The position numbers were made by a program, and so were the translations under genes. A stretch of 45,569 bases of DNA from Hysterium pulicare CBS 123377 (lineage: Eukaryota; Ascomycota; Dothideomycetes; Hysteriales; Hysteriaceae), in the NCBI GenBank assembly GCA_000467715.1, contig AJFK01001087.1:1-45569 (forward strand), read 5' to 3'. This document shows, one piece after another, positions 43,993 to 45,569 of the stretch. Position 1 is the stretch's first letter. Each line of letters begins with the position of its first letter. The notes under the pieces are model-generated. The model did not search any database. It was not told the origin of the DNA and saw only the letters and a program-made list of their open reading frames with translations.

Positions 43993-44762
43993 ATGCCGCC
44001 GCCAAGGATACGGCCGAATCTATCAATCCAATTGAGGCCGCTGACGCCGTCCGCACCATCACGAATGCGGCCAACTTCATCAGCGATTCCGCAATTCCTA
44101 CTCCCATGCATACAAAAGCCTACTGTCTGCTCCTTCTCCACCACCCCCCGGCATCTCAACTGGCTCGCCCCGAAAGCCGGTGAGAATAAAAAAGGCCCCA
44201 AAGGGCGTCCTCGCGTCCCCACAGGTGGCAGCACTCGGGGCACAACAGTGGTATGGGGCGACTACGGCCTCCGCATGCGCGACCACGACCGCCGCATCAG
44301 CTCATCACAGCTTCGAATCGCTGATGAGACTATCAAAAAGCGACTGCGTGGGATGAAGTATCGGATGTATTATCGACTCTCAGCAAACATTGGGGTGTAC
44401 ACGAGCGGGAACGAAAGTCGTATGGGGAAGGGAAAGGGCAGTTTCGATTATTGGGCTGCTAGGGTTGCAGTCAGCAAGATCATTTTCGAGATCAAAGGGG
44501 ATTTGCATGAGCAAGTTGTTAGGGATGCTTTTAGGTTGGCGGGGAACAAGCTGCCTGGTGAGTAATTTCTATGGGTTATATAGACGTGTGAAGGCTGACC
44601 TCTCGTTTAGGACTGTACGAGTTTGTGAAGAAGGGCGATCCGCCCGTTATGGGGATTACGAAACTGGGATTAAATGGCATTACGGCGGAGGAATTAAAGA
44701 GGCCGAGGAGGAAACTACCACTGGAGGAAACCGCGGCGAGACTACCAGCTGCCACTCCTTAG
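43993..44762 (+). CDS. MRPL16: Mitochondrial large-subunit ribosomal protein uL16m
   Basis: Exons 43993-44557 and 44611-44762, 238 aa; the 53-nt intron is GTGAGT...TTTAG. It is part of the mitochondrial large ribosomal subunit near the peptidyl-transferase centre. The N-terminal about 50 residues are Arg/Ser/Pro-rich with CSFSTTPRHLNWLAPK, a mitochondrial presequence with a likely cleavage region. The L16 core follows: GSTRGTTVVWGDYGLRMRDH, RRISSSQLRIADETIKKRL, SRMGKGKGSFDYWAARV with the conserved MGKGKG loop, and AFRLAGNKLPGLYEFV across the intron, fixing the splice. The C-terminus is longer than in bacteria, as usual for mitochondrial forms. Confidence 0.93.
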
Positions 44763-45569
44763 AAGAAATGTATTATATCTGTAATTTATACATTGTGTGT
44801 AGATATGGGGGATAACCAGAAGGAGATTCATTCAAACAGTTCGTGCTCACTTCGTTCTCAGTGCGCTTACGAAATAACAACGGTACCATTGATCAAATTA
44901 GAGACGTAAGACCGGGGTTTTGGGGAGAATGTTCCTGGCTCTGTGGGCAGTAGGAGCTTTTAGGGTATGAACTCTTCATTCCTCGTTAACCGACCGTTGG
45001 TGATTGTAAATCCCAGGCAAGTTGCACCATTGCCGCGCATTTGTTCAACATCAAAGGCCGGGGTGCTGCTATATACTTGCCAACATCGCGATACTCCATC
45101 GTGATCTGCTCTGAACAAAAACATCTCGCATGCATATGCGATGACATAAAGGAATATAAGAAAGATCATTGATGACTCCAACGTCAGCACGCCACGTGCC
45201 AGCGAAATAAGCTTGAACCAAAGCACGTATGCAAAGCCTAACACCGAAGCACAAACATAAAGTAACCATTTGCTCCATACACGATGATTTTAAGATTGGA
45301 ATCATATGTGGCCAAATTTGGCCAGAAACAGAAGAGTTATGGTATCATGTGCGAAGGAACATATATGCCAAAAAATAATCGAAATTAGGGTCCGGTACTT
45401 TCGTGCAGGGAGGGGGGTTTAAAATGATTGCGCATAGTCGAAGAAGATGGCGAGGTTCGTGATGCGAAGAGCTACCCTGGCGTTCGCTGGTGAGAGAGGA
45501 TGTGTTAATTTCAGTACCTTTAACGCTGGAACCAATTGAATCGGCGGCGGTCGCCGGCGCCCGCCGCCT
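44763..45569. other. Right-end intergenic region, no confident gene
   Basis: About 0.8 kb. A minus-strand frame (44960 to about 45292) encodes two hydrophobic segments but has no in-frame ATG before the second one, so I treat it as a possible remnant (see findings). The final 30 bases are strongly G+C-rich (GGCGGCGGTCGCCGGCGCC), a sharp contrast to the DNA before them. Confidence 0.35.

Noticed and set aside
1-45569. tRNA, rRNA, CRISPR array, intact transposase or reverse transcriptase
   Set aside because: I looked for tRNA T-arm and anticodon-arm patterns, regular spacer repeats and transposon protein motifs by eye and found none that held up.

Overview
The window is nuclear DNA of a filamentous ascomycete (Pezizomycotina). 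Genes lie close together on both strands. Most are split by short introns of about 48-80 nt, with GTRNGY donors, CTAAC/CTGAC-type branch sites and TAG/CAG acceptors. Tryptophan synthase is the fungal alpha-beta fusion, and small C-depleted A+T blocks look like repeat DNA mutated by RIP. The gene set would fit Leotiomycetes, but I cannot prove the class from sequence alone. I rebuilt exon structures by hand from splice signals and reading-frame continuity.

Layout, left to right. 1-480: A+T-rich repeat remnant and a palindromic border. 524-2826 (-): Y-family DNA polymerase (iota-like) with a 6-nt microexon. 3752-4786 (+): Ser-rich protein with a PP1-docking-like motif. 5926-7477 (+): methyltransferase-like protein with membrane segments. 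7811-8408 (-): COX12. It is divergent from 8632-9151 (+), a small NDUFA4/MLRQ-like mitochondrial protein. 9308-9823 (-): Cyp33-type RRM protein, divergent from SEC31 at 10236-14167 (+). 14610-16533 (-): long disordered protein. 18213-20243 (+): disordered basic protein. 20955-23423 (-): bifunctional tryptophan synthase with a Gcn4/CPC1 site upstream. 24325-25400 (-): metallophosphoesterase. 25766-26764 (-): short-chain dehydrogenase. 27513-28036 (-): small coiled-coil protein. 28986-31742 (+): BRD8-like bromodomain protein. 32813-35774 (-): Cys-rich protein of unknown function. 35775-37804: gene-poor, with two more A+T blocks. 37805-38689 (-): unknown helical protein. 40039-43684 (-): RFC1, divergent from mitochondrial ribosomal protein uL16m at 43993-44762 (+). 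The last 0.8 kb has no confident gene.

The content is mostly housekeeping: translesion synthesis and clamp loading, respiratory chain, COPII transport, tryptophan synthesis, chromatin and mitochondrial translation. It is mixed with rapidly evolving disordered proteins. I see no biosynthetic cluster, CRISPR, tRNA or intact transposon. The most notable signals are structural. Three genes use extremely small exons (6 nt carrying a catalytic Asp, 13 and 16 nt in one small gene, 5 nt as a terminal exon). COX12 shares a 223-bp divergent promoter with an NDUFA4-like gene. A hydrophobic reading frame interrupted by two TGA codons lies upstream of the 14610-16533 gene.
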